Positions 16,403 through 25,813 of a DNA stretch of 64,000 bases are shown here, one piece after another. How positions within the stretch are numbered: the stretch's first letter is position 1; each line of letters begins with the position of its first letter. The stretch is from Ilumatobacter sp963746265. GTDB taxonomy: Bacteria > Actinomycetota > Acidimicrobiia > Acidimicrobiales > Ilumatobacteraceae. The stretch lies in the NCBI GenBank assembly GCA_963746265.1, contig CAVVAM010000013.1, positions 1 to 64,000 of the forward strand, written 5' to 3'. Below the pieces are notes generated by a model, which was not told where the DNA came from, ran no database searches, and worked only from the letters and a program-made list of their open reading frames with translations. The translations under genes were made by a program, and so were the position numbers.

Positions 16403-17452
16403 ATGTCGGAACGAGACGTCATGGAGCAGTGGGCGGCTGAACGATTCGAGTTGGTGCCCGGGTACCTCAACACTGCGACGGTCGGGCTGCCGACCCGTGC
16501 ATCGCTCGAGGTGTTGCAGCGGCGCATCGCCGAATGGCAGACCGGCACGTTGTACGCCCCCTCCTTTGACGCCGACGTCGACCGGTGCCGCACCGCTTAC
16601 GCCACGTTGGCCGACACCGATCCATCCCGTGTTGCGATCGCAAGCCAAGCCTCGGTGGTGGCCGGCCTCGTCGCCGGTTCGACGCCAGCAGGCAGCACCG
16701 TGTTGTGCGCTGAGGGCGACTTCACGTCGGTGTTGTTCCCGTTCCTCGCTGACCCCGATATCACTGTCCGTCTCGTACCGCTCGACACCCTGATCGATTC
16801 GATCACCGACGACGTCGACCTGGTCGCCGTGAGCTCCGCCCAATCGAGCAACGGCACCCTCCTCGACCTCACCGCTCTCGCCGATGCCGCTGGCCTCGCG
16901 GGCGCCCGCACGTTCCTCGACGCGACCCAGTCCGCGGCGTGGACCGAGTTCGATGCCGACCGGTTCGACGTCACCGTCTGCCACGGATACAAGTGGTTGT
17001 GCTCCCCTCGTGGGGCCGCGTTCATGACCGTCAGTACGGCGGGCGATGAGTGGCTCCACCCACGCAGTGCTGGTTGGTACGCGGGCGACCAGCCGTGGAC
17101 ATCGATCTACGGATCGCCGCTTCGGCTCGCATCCGACGCTCGCCGATTCGACGTCTCACCGCCATGGTTCTCGTTCGCCGCTGCCGCCCCGACGTTGGAG
17201 ATGCTCGCCGAACTCGGCACAGCCACGATCGGTCGACACAGCGTCGGTCTCGCCAACGACTTTCGTGAGCGGGTCGGCCTCGAGCCGTCGAACTCTGCCA
17301 TCGTCAGCATTTCCAGCGACGCCACCGATGCGCTCAGCGCCGCCGGGATCGCCCACGCTCCCCGCGACGGCCGTCTCCGCTTCTCGTTCTACATCTACAA
17401 CACGATCGCCGACGTCAGTGCCGCGGCAACCATCGTCAACGCCGCACGGTAA
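16403..17452 (+). CDS. Class V aminotransferase / cysteine desulfurase-like PLP enzyme
   Basis: A 349-aa fold-type I PLP enzyme. Visible are the N-terminal YLNTATVGLP substrate segment, VAIASQASVVAGLVAG (cofactor phosphate turn), FLDATQSAAW with the pyridine-nitrogen Asp, and the Schiff-base lysine in CHGYKWLCSPRG. The C-terminal small domain ends RLRFSFYIYNTIADV, like kynureninase or isopenicillin-epimerase relatives. The start at 16403 (MSERDVMEQW) is preferred, with GAGGGC just upstream. There is no pathway neighbour, so the substrate is open. Confidence 0.85.
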   Translation: MSERDVMEQWAAERFELVPGYLNTATVGLPTRASLEVLQRRIAEWQTGTLYAPSFDADVDRCRTAYATLADTDPSRVAIASQASVVAGLVAGSTPAGSTVLCAEGDFTSVLFPFLADPDITVRLVPLDTLIDSITDDVDLVAVSSAQSSNGTLLDLTALADAAGLAGARTFLDATQSAAWTEFDADRFDVTVCHGYKWLCSPRGAAFMTVSTAGDEWLHPRSAGWYAGDQPWTSIYGSPLRLASDARRFDVSPPWFSFAAAAPTLEMLAELGTATIGRHSVGLANDFRERVGLEPSNSAIVSISSDATDALSAAGIAHAPRDGRLRFSFYIYNTIADVSAAATIVNAAR

Positions 17453-17790
17453 TCGGGTCGGCGCGGCACGTCGGGTGCGCGCCATGGCGGCCGCACGTAC
17501 ACGATGCAGCGGGACCGGAAGGCGCGCCAGGCTTCTGACGTTGCCCGGTCCGATAGGCATGGTGTCCATCACAGAGGGCGCCATCGAACGGGACCGTCGC
17601 CGCCGCGGGACACCTGCGTCAGCGGCAACCGGCGTTCACACCGCCGACCATCATCGACGCGATCATCCCCGATCGAGGCGGCCGGTGAAGGGCAAACGCC
17701 CAAGATCAGTGCACCCGAGGGCACGTGCGAACAGTCCGGGGCGACGGGCCCCACGGTCGGGTCTCGGAGACCCTGTCCGGTTGACGATCG
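17453..17790. other. No recognisable gene
   Basis: Convergent space between the aminotransferase and gamma-glutamyltransferase genes. No domain or tRNA is seen. Confidence 0.4.
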
Positions 17791-19575
17791 TCAGCCGGAC
17801 GGTCTGAGTACTCCTGCGTCGCCGCCACCGCGACGGACCGGCTCTGCGGCGGCGAGCACGGTTCCGTCGTCCAAGAACTCCAATCCGGTCGCGGCGCCGA
17901 TTTCGGCGCTGCTGCTGAACACGTGGCCGAGCGCGCTCAGCTCGGCTTCGTACAGGTCTCGATAGGCCTGCTCGGCGCCGACCGTGGACGTGTTCCGTTG
18001 GGTGGCGCGAGGGGCGGCGATCGCTTCGGGCAGGCTCAATCCGCGATCGATCCGATTCGTGAGGATTTCGACGACGGTGGTGATGATCGTCGAACCTCCC
18101 GGTGACCCTACGGCCAGGAACGGCGCCCCGTCGTCGAGGACGATGGTGGGGCTCATCGAGCTGCGTGGCCGCTTCCCTGGAGCGGGAAGGTTCGGCCCGT
18201 CCCCCGTCGAGTTGAAATCGGTCAGCTCGTTGTTGAGCAGGAAGCCGCGTCCGGGCACCGTGATCGCGCTGCCACCGGTCGACTCGATCGTCAGCGTGTA
18301 CGACACGACGTTGCCCCACCTGTCGGCGGTCACCAAGTGCGTCGTGGATGTGCCGCCCGCTGTGGCAGACGCCGCGGGGTCGGGCACACACAGCGGGCTT
18401 CCGTCTTCGTCGCATGGATCGCCGGGGGCGACCGGCTTGGCGGCCGCAGCGAGCGGATCGATGAGCGCCGCGCGTTCGTCGGCGAAGGCTTGCGACAGCA
18501 GACCCGTCGTGGGGACGTAGTTGTACTGCGGGCGATCATCACCGATGTACGCGTTGCGATCGGCGAAGGCGAGAGCGGTCGCTTCGAGCACGTGATGCTG
18601 GAAGGCCACGTCATCGACCACGTCGAGTGGGAAGTTCTGTCCGATGTTGAGACTCTCGCCCACGGTGATCCCACCGCTCGACGGCGGGCCCATGCCGAAC
18701 ACGTCGTAGCCGCGGTACTCGACCTGGGTCGGGTCGGGATGCAGCACTTCGTACTGCTCGATGTCGTCGACCACCAACAGGCCGGGACGCACCTCGAACG
18801 GAGGATCGTCGATCACGGGCGGGTCCTGCACGGTGGCTACGATCTCTTCGGCGAGCTCACCGCTGTAGAACCCGTCGAGCCCGTCGCGTTGGAGGAGGTG
18901 ATACGTGCGCGCCAGATCCCGATTTCGGAACACCGACCCGACTTCGGGGACCTCTCCCTCCACGAGGAACGTGTCGGCGGTGGAGGTGATCGTCCGGAAC
19001 CGCTCGAGGTTGCCGGCGGTCTGATCGGCGAACGTCTGGTCGACGACGAACCCGCGCTGGGCAACCACCCTGCCGGGCTGCAGTGCCTGCGCGATCGTGA
19101 CGGTTCCGAAGCGGTCGAGGGCGTCGACCCACGTCGCGAACGTCCCAGGGACGCCCACGGCCAGTCCACTGGTGATGCGCTCGGGGAAGAACGGGATCGG
19201 CACACCGTCCTCGACGAACACGTCCGCATCGAACTCGGGGTCGCTCGGTGCTTCCTCGCGACCGTCGATCGTCACGACCTCGCCGGTCTCGGCCAGGTAG
19301 ATGACCATGAACCCTCCGCCGCCGATTCCGGCCGAGTACGGCTCTGTCACGCCGAGTGTCGCCGCCGCTGCGACGGCGGCGTCGACGGCGTTGCCGCCAC
19401 GTCGGAGCATCGCCAGACCGGCCTCGGTGGCGAGCGGATCGACCGTCGCAACCGCGCCTCCGGTACCCACCGCCACCGGGTCCTTCTCCGGTGGTTTCGG
19501 CGCCGCCGCCGCCGGCATCGCGGCGAGTCCGACGACGAATACGGAAACGATGGCCACCCGAAAACGTGCTCTCAT
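17791..19575 (-). CDS. ggt: Secreted gamma-glutamyltransferase
   Basis: A 594-aa Ntn-hydrolase that cleaves glutathione and other gamma-glutamyl compounds outside the membrane. A signal peptide (VAIVSVFVVGLAAMPAAAAP) is followed by the large subunit: GGNAVDAAVAAAATLGV, YSAGIGGGGFMV, IDGREEAP. The autoprocessing nucleophile Thr411 lies in STTHLVTADRWGNVVSYT, and the oxyanion GSPGGSTI segment is also present, so it should self-cleave into two chains. GAGGAGAGG lies just upstream of the ATG. A Cys pair (CDEDGSPLC) sits just before the cleavage site. The neighbours are unrelated. Confidence 0.93.
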   Translation of the reverse strand: MRARFRVAIVSVFVVGLAAMPAAAAPKPPEKDPVAVGTGGAVATVDPLATEAGLAMLRRGGNAVDAAVAAAATLGVTEPYSAGIGGGGFMVIYLAETGEVVTIDGREEAPSDPEFDADVFVEDGVPIPFFPERITSGLAVGVPGTFATWVDALDRFGTVTIAQALQPGRVVAQRGFVVDQTFADQTAGNLERFRTITSTADTFLVEGEVPEVGSVFRNRDLARTYHLLQRDGLDGFYSGELAEEIVATVQDPPVIDDPPFEVRPGLLVVDDIEQYEVLHPDPTQVEYRGYDVFGMGPPSSGGITVGESLNIGQNFPLDVVDDVAFQHHVLEATALAFADRNAYIGDDRPQYNYVPTTGLLSQAFADERAALIDPLAAAAKPVAPGDPCDEDGSPLCVPDPAASATAGGTSTTHLVTADRWGNVVSYTLTIESTGGSAITVPGRGFLLNNELTDFNSTGDGPNLPAPGKRPRSSMSPTIVLDDGAPFLAVGSPGGSTIITTVVEILTNRIDRGLSLPEAIAAPRATQRNTSTVGAEQAYRDLYEAELSALGHVFSSSAEIGAATGLEFLDDGTVLAAAEPVRRGGGDAGVLRPSG

Positions 19576-19786
19576 GAGTGCCTCTCCTCGGCTCTGAAGT
19601 CACCTGAAACGTAGACCAGCCCTGCGGTCACATCAACTGCTCGACCGCGTCGATCGGACCGGCCGAGACTCCTGCCGTTGTGACCGGCCGCATCGTGCTG
19701 GATCGAGCGCTCGAAGCGGTGCGAGCAGGCGGCACGTTCGTGGTGCCGGTGAGTATCCGTGTCCAGATCGGCCCGACCGTTGTGAA

Positions 19787-20248
19787 TCACGGGTCGATGT
19801 GCAGACCACCGGCGTAGAGGTCGAACACGCAGTCTGGGCCGCAGATGTCGAGGCCCACGCCAGAGCCGGCGCCGTGAAGATTCTCGTAGGCCCCGATGCC
19901 GCTGAGGACGTTCCACTGGAAGGTCGTGCCCTTCCTGAAATCGATCCGTGCCTGCAAGTTCACGAAGAACTCGCCCGAACCATCGTCGCACGTGAAGTGC
20001 TTGACTCCATGGAAATTGAAGCCAGTCGGGGAAAGCCCGGTCACCTTGGCGCTGGCGTTGACGACTGTGCCCGCATCGCACACGACACCGACGACGACTG
20101 CGGGACCGGTCGCCTCGAACGGGCTCGGACCCCCCAGGAGATCAGTTTCGACCGCGATGTCGACACCGCTCGGCGGCGTTGCACTGGCCGGCGCGGAGAC
20201 CGCCACTGATGCCGCAACCAACAGCAGACCGAATGAGAGTTTTCGCAT
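19787..20248 (-). CDS. Secreted hypothetical protein
   Basis: A 153-aa protein with a signal peptide (MRKLSFGLLLVAASVAVSAPASA). The mature part is beta-rich with Cys in GVVCDAG, HFTCDDG and DICGPDC, and ends with GTTFQWNVLSGIGAYENLHG, a pattern seen in small secreted actinobacterial proteins where a GAYxxLxGxG loop recurs. No activity can be assigned. I chose ATG 20248 because the signal peptide starts there. Confidence 0.7.
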   Translation of the reverse strand: MRKLSFGLLLVAASVAVSAPASATPPSGVDIAVETDLLGGPSPFEATGPAVVVGVVCDAGTVVNASAKVTGLSPTGFNFHGVKHFTCDDGSGEFFVNLQARIDFRKGTTFQWNVLSGIGAYENLHGAGSGVGLDICGPDCVFDLYAGGLHIDP

Positions 20249-20434
20249 GATCAGTACTCCATTCCGTTGGGGGTCACTGTGTTTCCACAACTTCGACCGT
20301 ACGCCCATCCCTGGTGCAAAGCGAGTGGCTTCGTCACGTTGAGACGTCGGCGAGACCGTCTCGACGGGAGTGCCGATCGGTGACCTCGAGTTGGTGTTGC
20401 CAAGCAGTGATCGATCGGACCGTCTGACCCGAGG

Positions 20435-21868
20435 TCACCGCTGCAGCCAGGCGATCGCGTGTCCTGCCGTGAGGTCGCGGAGCACCCCGGTCGAGAGATC
20501 GAGCAGCGAAGTGGTGCTCGATCGGGCCGAGCCGAACTCGACCGCCGCCACGGCAGCGTCGGGGTCGGCTCGCGCGAACACCGCGCCGTCGAGCGTGATC
20601 GTTTCGCCCGATTCGAGATCGAAGATCTGCAGCGGCTGGTCGTCTCCGAGGCCGATGACCACCAATTCATCGCTGAGGGCGCCACCGCTGACGATGCTGC
20701 GGTCGGGTGTCGACACGAGCTCGGTCAGACTCCCATCACGAACGTGCACGGCGACGACGCGACCGGCTTCGCGGTCAGAACCCGACACCGCGTCGTCGAC
20801 GATGACGAGCCCAGGTCTCGACGCGACTGTGGTCGACAGGCCCAGGCCCTCGAGCTCGGGCAGCTCCGTGAGCGTCGCCGAAACCGGATCGACGTGGTAC
20901 CAACTCGACAGCGCATCGGCGCCGTGCTCGATGAGCACTCCGGCGCTGGTGGGGTCGGCGAACATGCTTCCGAGACGATCACCGGGCAGCGCACCGATGT
21001 CGACCGTCGACTCTGCCGTGACGACCGACACGCGGCCACCCGACGCCTCGGCGACGACGAGCGAGTCATCGCCCCACACCGCACGTGGGGCGCGGTCAGA
21101 CGTGTACCAGACACGTTGGCTCGTCGGTTCCGACGCCGGCGACACGAGCAACTCCGTGGTGTTCCGATCCGTCACGCTCGGCGAGTTCCGCGCGAGCAAC
21201 TGCGCGCCGGAGTCGTCGTACGACCATCCCATCCCGGTCAGGCTGTCGAGCTCATCGACGCCGCCGGCCGCCACATCGACGATCACGGTGACCAACTCGT
21301 CGTTCTCGGTGGTGGTGACCACGAGCCGGTCGCCGGCAGACACCGCCGACAAGAAGCGTTCGAACGAACCGAGGTCGTGTCGTGTGAGGGTCCTCAGGTC
21401 GATCACCTCGAAGTGCTGATCGGTGCTCACGATCAAGAACCGGCCTTCGGCGTCGCGCCACTCGACCTCGGCACCGGTCAGGTAGGTCTCGAGTTGCAGC
21501 GTCTCGATGTCGAGCGTCACAACGCTGTCGCCGGTCTCCACCAATGCGAGCGTTGCGCCCGGCGCCTGATGGATCGCACGAATCGCCCACCGTCCGTCGA
21601 AGTCGGCGGGCGGCGACAACGTGCCCAGATCGCTGCCATCTTGTGCCACCACGACATATGAGACGTTGCTGGCTTCGTCCGGATCGAACCGCTGCACGAC
21701 GAGGACGTGACGTGACGATGCCACGGTGGAAGGCGCGGTCACGACCGGAGCGGTCGTCGCGTGGGATGTCGTCGGCGAGGGTGCGATGGTCGACGTCGAC
21801 GTGTCGGCTGAGCTGCAGGCCGACGCCAGCGTGACTGCACCAACCAGCGCAACCGTTCGCTTCGTCAT
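20435..21868 (-). CDS. Beta-propeller-like lipoprotein
   Basis: A 477-aa lipoprotein: lipobox TLASAC with Cys18, a Ser/Thr/Pro linker to about residue 50, then repeats of the type 'xGDSVVTLDIETLQL', 'FEVIDLRTLTRHDLGS', 'PLQIFDLESGETITL', 'TSLLDLSTGVLRDL'. Four-strand blades with this pattern suggest a WD40/TolB-like beta-propeller on the outer face of the membrane. No catalytic motif is seen. The lipoprotein at 25814-27106 is similar in plan. Confidence 0.7.
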   Translation of the reverse strand: MTKRTVALVGAVTLASACSSADTSTSTIAPSPTTSHATTAPVVTAPSTVASSRHVLVVQRFDPDEASNVSYVVVAQDGSDLGTLSPPADFDGRWAIRAIHQAPGATLALVETGDSVVTLDIETLQLETYLTGAEVEWRDAEGRFLIVSTDQHFEVIDLRTLTRHDLGSFERFLSAVSAGDRLVVTTTENDELVTVIVDVAAGGVDELDSLTGMGWSYDDSGAQLLARNSPSVTDRNTTELLVSPASEPTSQRVWYTSDRAPRAVWGDDSLVVAEASGGRVSVVTAESTVDIGALPGDRLGSMFADPTSAGVLIEHGADALSSWYHVDPVSATLTELPELEGLGLSTTVASRPGLVIVDDAVSGSDREAGRVVAVHVRDGSLTELVSTPDRSIVSGGALSDELVVIGLGDDQPLQIFDLESGETITLDGAVFARADPDAAVAAVEFGSARSSTTSLLDLSTGVLRDLTAGHAIAWLQR

Positions 21869-22052
21869 CCGACGGATCGTACGTCGATGGTCGCGTGGGC
21901 TGTCGGACTGCCGGCTGTCGCCGCCCGATCGGGGCGGGGACCGGTCACCGACAGGCCCATCCGATCGCGTCGTCGAGATCGTCGAGAGCGCGTCCGCTTG
22001 GCGATCGTCATGGGGAAGCTCGGCGACGGCCGTCGTCAGAGCGAGGTGGTTG

Positions 22053-22889
22053 TCAGTCGGCCCTCTTCGACAGATCGTGGAGCAGATGGTTGACGACGGT
22101 GGTGAAGCGTTGCTGCGCGTCGCGGCCGGCCTTGGTGACCTCTTCGTGTGAGAGCGGATGCTCCGCGATGCCGGCCGCGAGGTTGGTCACCAAGGAGATC
22201 CCGATGACGTCGGCGCCGAGGTGACGCGCGGCGACCGCCTCGGGCACGGTCGACATGCCGACGAGGTCGGCGCCGAGTCGGCGGGCCATCTGCACCTCGG
22301 CGGGTGTCTCGTAGGCCGGACCGGTGAACCAGGCGTACACGCCCTCCTTGAGCGAGATTCCCGCCAGAGCGGCCGCAGCGTGGGCGCGGTCGCGCAACTC
22401 GCTGGGATACACCGTGCTCATGTCAGGGAACCGCGGGCCCAAGCGCTCGTCGTTGGGGCCGATCAGTGGGTTCTGTCCGGTCAGGTTGATGTGGTCGCGC
22501 AACAGGACGAGGTCGCCGGCTTCGAGTCCGTCGCCACAACCGCCGGCGGCGTTGGTCAAGATGACGGTTCCGCACCCGTTGACGACAGCGAGTCGAGTGC
22601 CGAACACGAGGTCGCTGAGGGGGCGGCCTTCGTAGTAGTGCACCCGCCCGGCGAGAATCAGCACACCGGTGTCGCCGAACACGGCCGAGACGAGCTTGCC
22701 GCCATGACCGGCAACGGTGGGGACCGGAAAGTGCGGGATCTCCGAGTACGGGATCGCCACCGCGCCAGGCAGGTTGTCTGCGTAGCCGCCGAGGCCCGAG
22801 CCGAGCGTGATCGCCACCCGATGGTGACGCCCTGCGAGCCCGCTCACGTGGTCGCTCGCCTCGTGCAGTTGTCTGTAGATCTCGGTCAT
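22053..22889 (-). CDS. punA: Purine nucleoside phosphorylase (trimeric type)
   Basis: A 278-aa enzyme that splits purine (deoxy)nucleosides with phosphate in purine salvage. It carries the signatures of the trimeric class: ITLGSGLGGYAD (phosphate loop), PVPTVAGHGGKL, GRVHYYEGR, LTNAAGG, LTGQNPLIGPND, the substrate loop AWFTGPAYETPAEV, VGMSTVPEAVAARHLG, and ISLVTNLAAG with the Asn expected for 6-oxopurines. Length is normal. It has no salvage-gene neighbours. Confidence 0.95.
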   Translation of the reverse strand: MTEIYRQLHEASDHVSGLAGRHHRVAITLGSGLGGYADNLPGAVAIPYSEIPHFPVPTVAGHGGKLVSAVFGDTGVLILAGRVHYYEGRPLSDLVFGTRLAVVNGCGTVILTNAAGGCGDGLEAGDLVLLRDHINLTGQNPLIGPNDERLGPRFPDMSTVYPSELRDRAHAAAALAGISLKEGVYAWFTGPAYETPAEVQMARRLGADLVGMSTVPEAVAARHLGADVIGISLVTNLAAGIAEHPLSHEEVTKAGRDAQQRFTTVVNHLLHDLSKRAD

Positions 22890-23001
22890 GTCCAGATCCT
22901 CGCCGAACTCGTGTCGTCACACCACCTTGGACGCGACCCGCCCGCACGGCACCGCGCACCGACGCAGGTGGAACGTCCGATGAACGATCCTCGCACGGAC
23001 G

Positions 23002-23022
23002 GCTGCCGCGGCTCGCGGCAGC
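23002..23022 (-). terminator. Hairpin after the fibronectin/IPT gene
   Basis: A perfect 8-bp stem (gctgccgc / gcggcagc) with a 5-base loop lies about 95 bp past the stop of the minus-strand gene and before the phosphorylase gene. There is no T run, as is usual in high-GC actinobacteria. Confidence 0.45.
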
Positions 23023-23117
23023 GATCGACGGGCAGGAGGTTGAGGACGTCGGATCGGCGAGTTGATCAGATTCGCCTCGACGTCCGAGTGGGGGTCGTCT
23101 TCGTGCCGGGCGCGTCG

Positions 23118-25322
23118 TCAGGGCGCCAATTGCCCGACAGTGGCTGTCGCCGTTGCGCCGCCTGTGCCGTAGGGCGAGTGGACCACGACCGAAACGTCCC
23201 TCGCGGCTGGATTGGCGGGGATCGCGACGTCGATCTGTTCGAGGCCCGTCGACGAACGTCTGACGCCGACCGACCGCGGGAGGGCCCCATCGACGACGAC
23301 CATGGTCTGGTCGGGTGTCGAGCTGAGAGCGCCGACGAACCTCGTCCCGCTGATCGTCACCGTACCGCCCGAGCCCGGCACCTGAGGTGGGCTCACGTGC
23401 TTGATCGAGGGGACGTCCGCCACGACGCGGATGCGCCGGGGCTGTGTGGACACGCGCCCCGCTGTCGTCAGAACTACGTCGTAGTGATCGGCACCGAGCT
23501 CGGCCGGCACGACGACCTTGATCAAGTTGTCTGCGTTCAGCAACTTCGGTTGACTGTCAGGCCCGCCCGGCGTGGAACTCGTCTGCACCGGTGGTGTGAC
23601 CACCGTCGCGAGCAGGCCGCCGATCGTGACGTTCGGGAGCGCACGCGTGCCGGACGGCATGAAGTTCGACCCCTCGAGCGCGATCGTCTCGCCGACGACC
23701 GCGGTCGACGGTGAGATCGAGTTGAGAGTCGGTGCGTTCCGCTGCACTGATTTGCTCACGACGTACGTGGCCGCTGACGTGCCGGTGAGGGCGAGGATCA
23801 TCGGCGGGATCTCAGGCAGCTGGTTCTGCGCGCCGAGCGCGACGACCACGTAGACCAGGGCGACGAGATTGAAGATGAGGTACTGGCTGTCCACGACGTC
23901 CGTGCTGCCCGAGTCGTTCTGCAGCGCCTGCCGGAGGTCAGCCGCCCCATGCGTGCCGACGGTCTTCTGGAGCGTGCCGTTCTTGACCTTGGCCGACACG
24001 ATCCCCTTGGCCGCGACGAGCGAAGCGAACGGCCCACCGAGGAGGATCAGATAGTCGCTCCACACATCGGTCTGCTCCGTCCGGATGTCCCCGTTGTCGA
24101 GCTTGCCGATGACCTTGAACCCCTCGAACAGGTTCGTCCGCCCGTCGATGAAGGTCAGTCCGATGAAGCAGAAGAGGATCCATGCGATGAGCAAGGTCCA
24201 CAGAGCGGCCTGGATCTTGGAGGTGCCCACGCGACCGTCGAAGCCGACCACCCACCCGAAGACTCTGTATTGACTGTTGGTCGCATACAGCAGCAACAAC
24301 GAGAGCGTGAGTCCGAACGTGCCGATCGCCGCCGACCACCAGACGTTGTTGTGATCAGGAGCCCACAGTCCGAACATGGCAGAGATCCCGGCCAATCCGG
24401 CGCCCACCCCGATCAATACCCGCGAAGCCCTCTGCCACCAGTGGCTCGGTCTTGCGGCCAGCACCTTGACGGGGTTGCTCGCCAAGGCCGCACCGGTGGC
24501 CACACCGTTGCTTGCGGCGACCTCGAAGATGTACTCGAAGTCTGGCTGACCGGTGATCGTGGCCGTGGTGTCGCCGCTGCCGAGATTGCGCGTTTGCAGA
24601 ACCGCAGCGTTGCTCGCCGCCTTCACGGTCAGCACATATGCAGTGGCTCCCGCCACGGCCCCCCAGGTCACCTTGAAGCCCTTTGGACCGGTGATCACGT
24701 GAAGCTTGCCGTCTGCTGTCGCGGCACCCTCTTCATCGACGGCCGCCGGGGACGGCGGAATGAGCGCGATCGGCGGCTCGGTCTTGGGCGACGGTTCGCT
24801 CTCGCCGTCGGCCGCGTCGACCGCGACGACCTGGAACTGATACACGACCCCGGGCCGGAGTCCGTCCCCGTCGACGGTCAGGGCCAGCGTGATCTCGGCA
24901 TCGGACTGCGGAACTTGCACGTCATCGAACCCGTCGGGCCCTCGCACCAGATATCTCGCGGCGCTGGCGACCGGGCTCCACTTCAGCACGAGCTGGTCGA
25001 CGGACGCGGTGATCGACACGTCCTTCGGTGCGCTGAGTGCGGTGGACTCGTCCGCCGGCGGCACTGTGGCGCTCGCGGTCGCTGCGTCGGACTTGAGCGG
25101 CGGCGCGTCGTCACTGACGGCGACGAGTTCGAAGCTGTAGTCCCCCGGACCGAGGGTGAGCGCCTTTGCGCCACCGGTGATGCCCGTCTCGGCTCGACCC
25201 GCGTCCGCGCCGGCGGTGATCGTGACCTCGTACGTCAGTCCTGCGACTTGGGTCCACGCCAGATCGACGCCGCCGCTTCGGGGAGTCGCGGTGAAGTCCT
25301 CAGGGTCGGGCGGTTGTGACAT
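23118..25322 (-). CDS. Fibronectin type III / transmembrane / IPT-TIG protein
   Basis: A 734-aa protein from ATG 25322 (GAGAGGGG upstream). Order of parts: three fibronectin type III-like repeats in about the first 270 residues (DFTATPRSGGVDLAWTQVAG, KDVSITASVDQLVLKWSPVA, KGFKVTWGAVAGATAYVLTV), then a membrane block with about five helices (VLIGVGAGLAGISAMFGLWA, LWTLLIAWILFCFIGLTFID, a later YLIFNLVALVYVVVALGAQ), then two IPT/TIG beta-sandwich domains (PTLNSISPSTAVVGETIALE; PSIKHVSPPQVPGSGGTVTI). There is no signal peptide. The domains on either side of the membrane block suggest a scaffold or surface-linked role. An unusual combination. Confidence 0.75.
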   Translation of the reverse strand: MSQPPDPEDFTATPRSGGVDLAWTQVAGLTYEVTITAGADAGRAETGITGGAKALTLGPGDYSFELVAVSDDAPPLKSDAATASATVPPADESTALSAPKDVSITASVDQLVLKWSPVASAARYLVRGPDGFDDVQVPQSDAEITLALTVDGDGLRPGVVYQFQVVAVDAADGESEPSPKTEPPIALIPPSPAAVDEEGAATADGKLHVITGPKGFKVTWGAVAGATAYVLTVKAASNAAVLQTRNLGSGDTTATITGQPDFEYIFEVAASNGVATGAALASNPVKVLAARPSHWWQRASRVLIGVGAGLAGISAMFGLWAPDHNNVWWSAAIGTFGLTLSLLLLYATNSQYRVFGWVVGFDGRVGTSKIQAALWTLLIAWILFCFIGLTFIDGRTNLFEGFKVIGKLDNGDIRTEQTDVWSDYLILLGGPFASLVAAKGIVSAKVKNGTLQKTVGTHGAADLRQALQNDSGSTDVVDSQYLIFNLVALVYVVVALGAQNQLPEIPPMILALTGTSAATYVVSKSVQRNAPTLNSISPSTAVVGETIALEGSNFMPSGTRALPNVTIGGLLATVVTPPVQTSSTPGGPDSQPKLLNADNLIKVVVPAELGADHYDVVLTTAGRVSTQPRRIRVVADVPSIKHVSPPQVPGSGGTVTISGTRFVGALSSTPDQTMVVVDGALPRSVGVRRSSTGLEQIDVAIPANPAARDVSVVVHSPYGTGGATATATVGQLAP

Positions 25323-25813
25323 GATCGCCCCTCTCGTCATGTGTGGGGTGGGTCAACCCTAATCACTGGCGACCACTACGAGTGACGGTGAACCGCCCGT
25401 GTCCGACTGGAGGCACCTGCGCCGCCCTTGCACGTTGCGGTCCTCGAGGGACACAAGGGCAAGAACCTCGACCCGCTCGAGCAGTGGTTCGTCGCACCTC
25501 TCCGATCGATCGTGGGGAATGAGGCTTCCCGCCCGGTCTGTCCGATGAGCGACGACCACCTGAATCCGCCGATCCTCGACAGGAAGCCGCCACGAGCGTC
25601 ACGGCGAACGGCGGTGTCAGTTCGATCCGCACGGCGGACTCCTCGGGTCGCGGAATGGGTGGTCCCCTGCCTTCCAGTGGGCCACAAAACACTCCCGCCT
25701 CAGCGCGCTCGGCATCGAGGGCTCGGCACCGCTGTGGGACGTTTGCCCGGTCGTCGACGACACACGTTGCGCCCACTGAGGGCATGTTCGCCCGGCCGTG
25801 GCACCGTGGGGGG
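25323..25813. other. Divergent intergenic stretch, no gene recognised
   Basis: It separates the divergent fibronectin/IPT gene and the lipoprotein gene and should hold both promoters. A plus-strand frame starting at 25428 is protein-like for about 40 codons but has no start signal or family. Confidence 0.35.
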
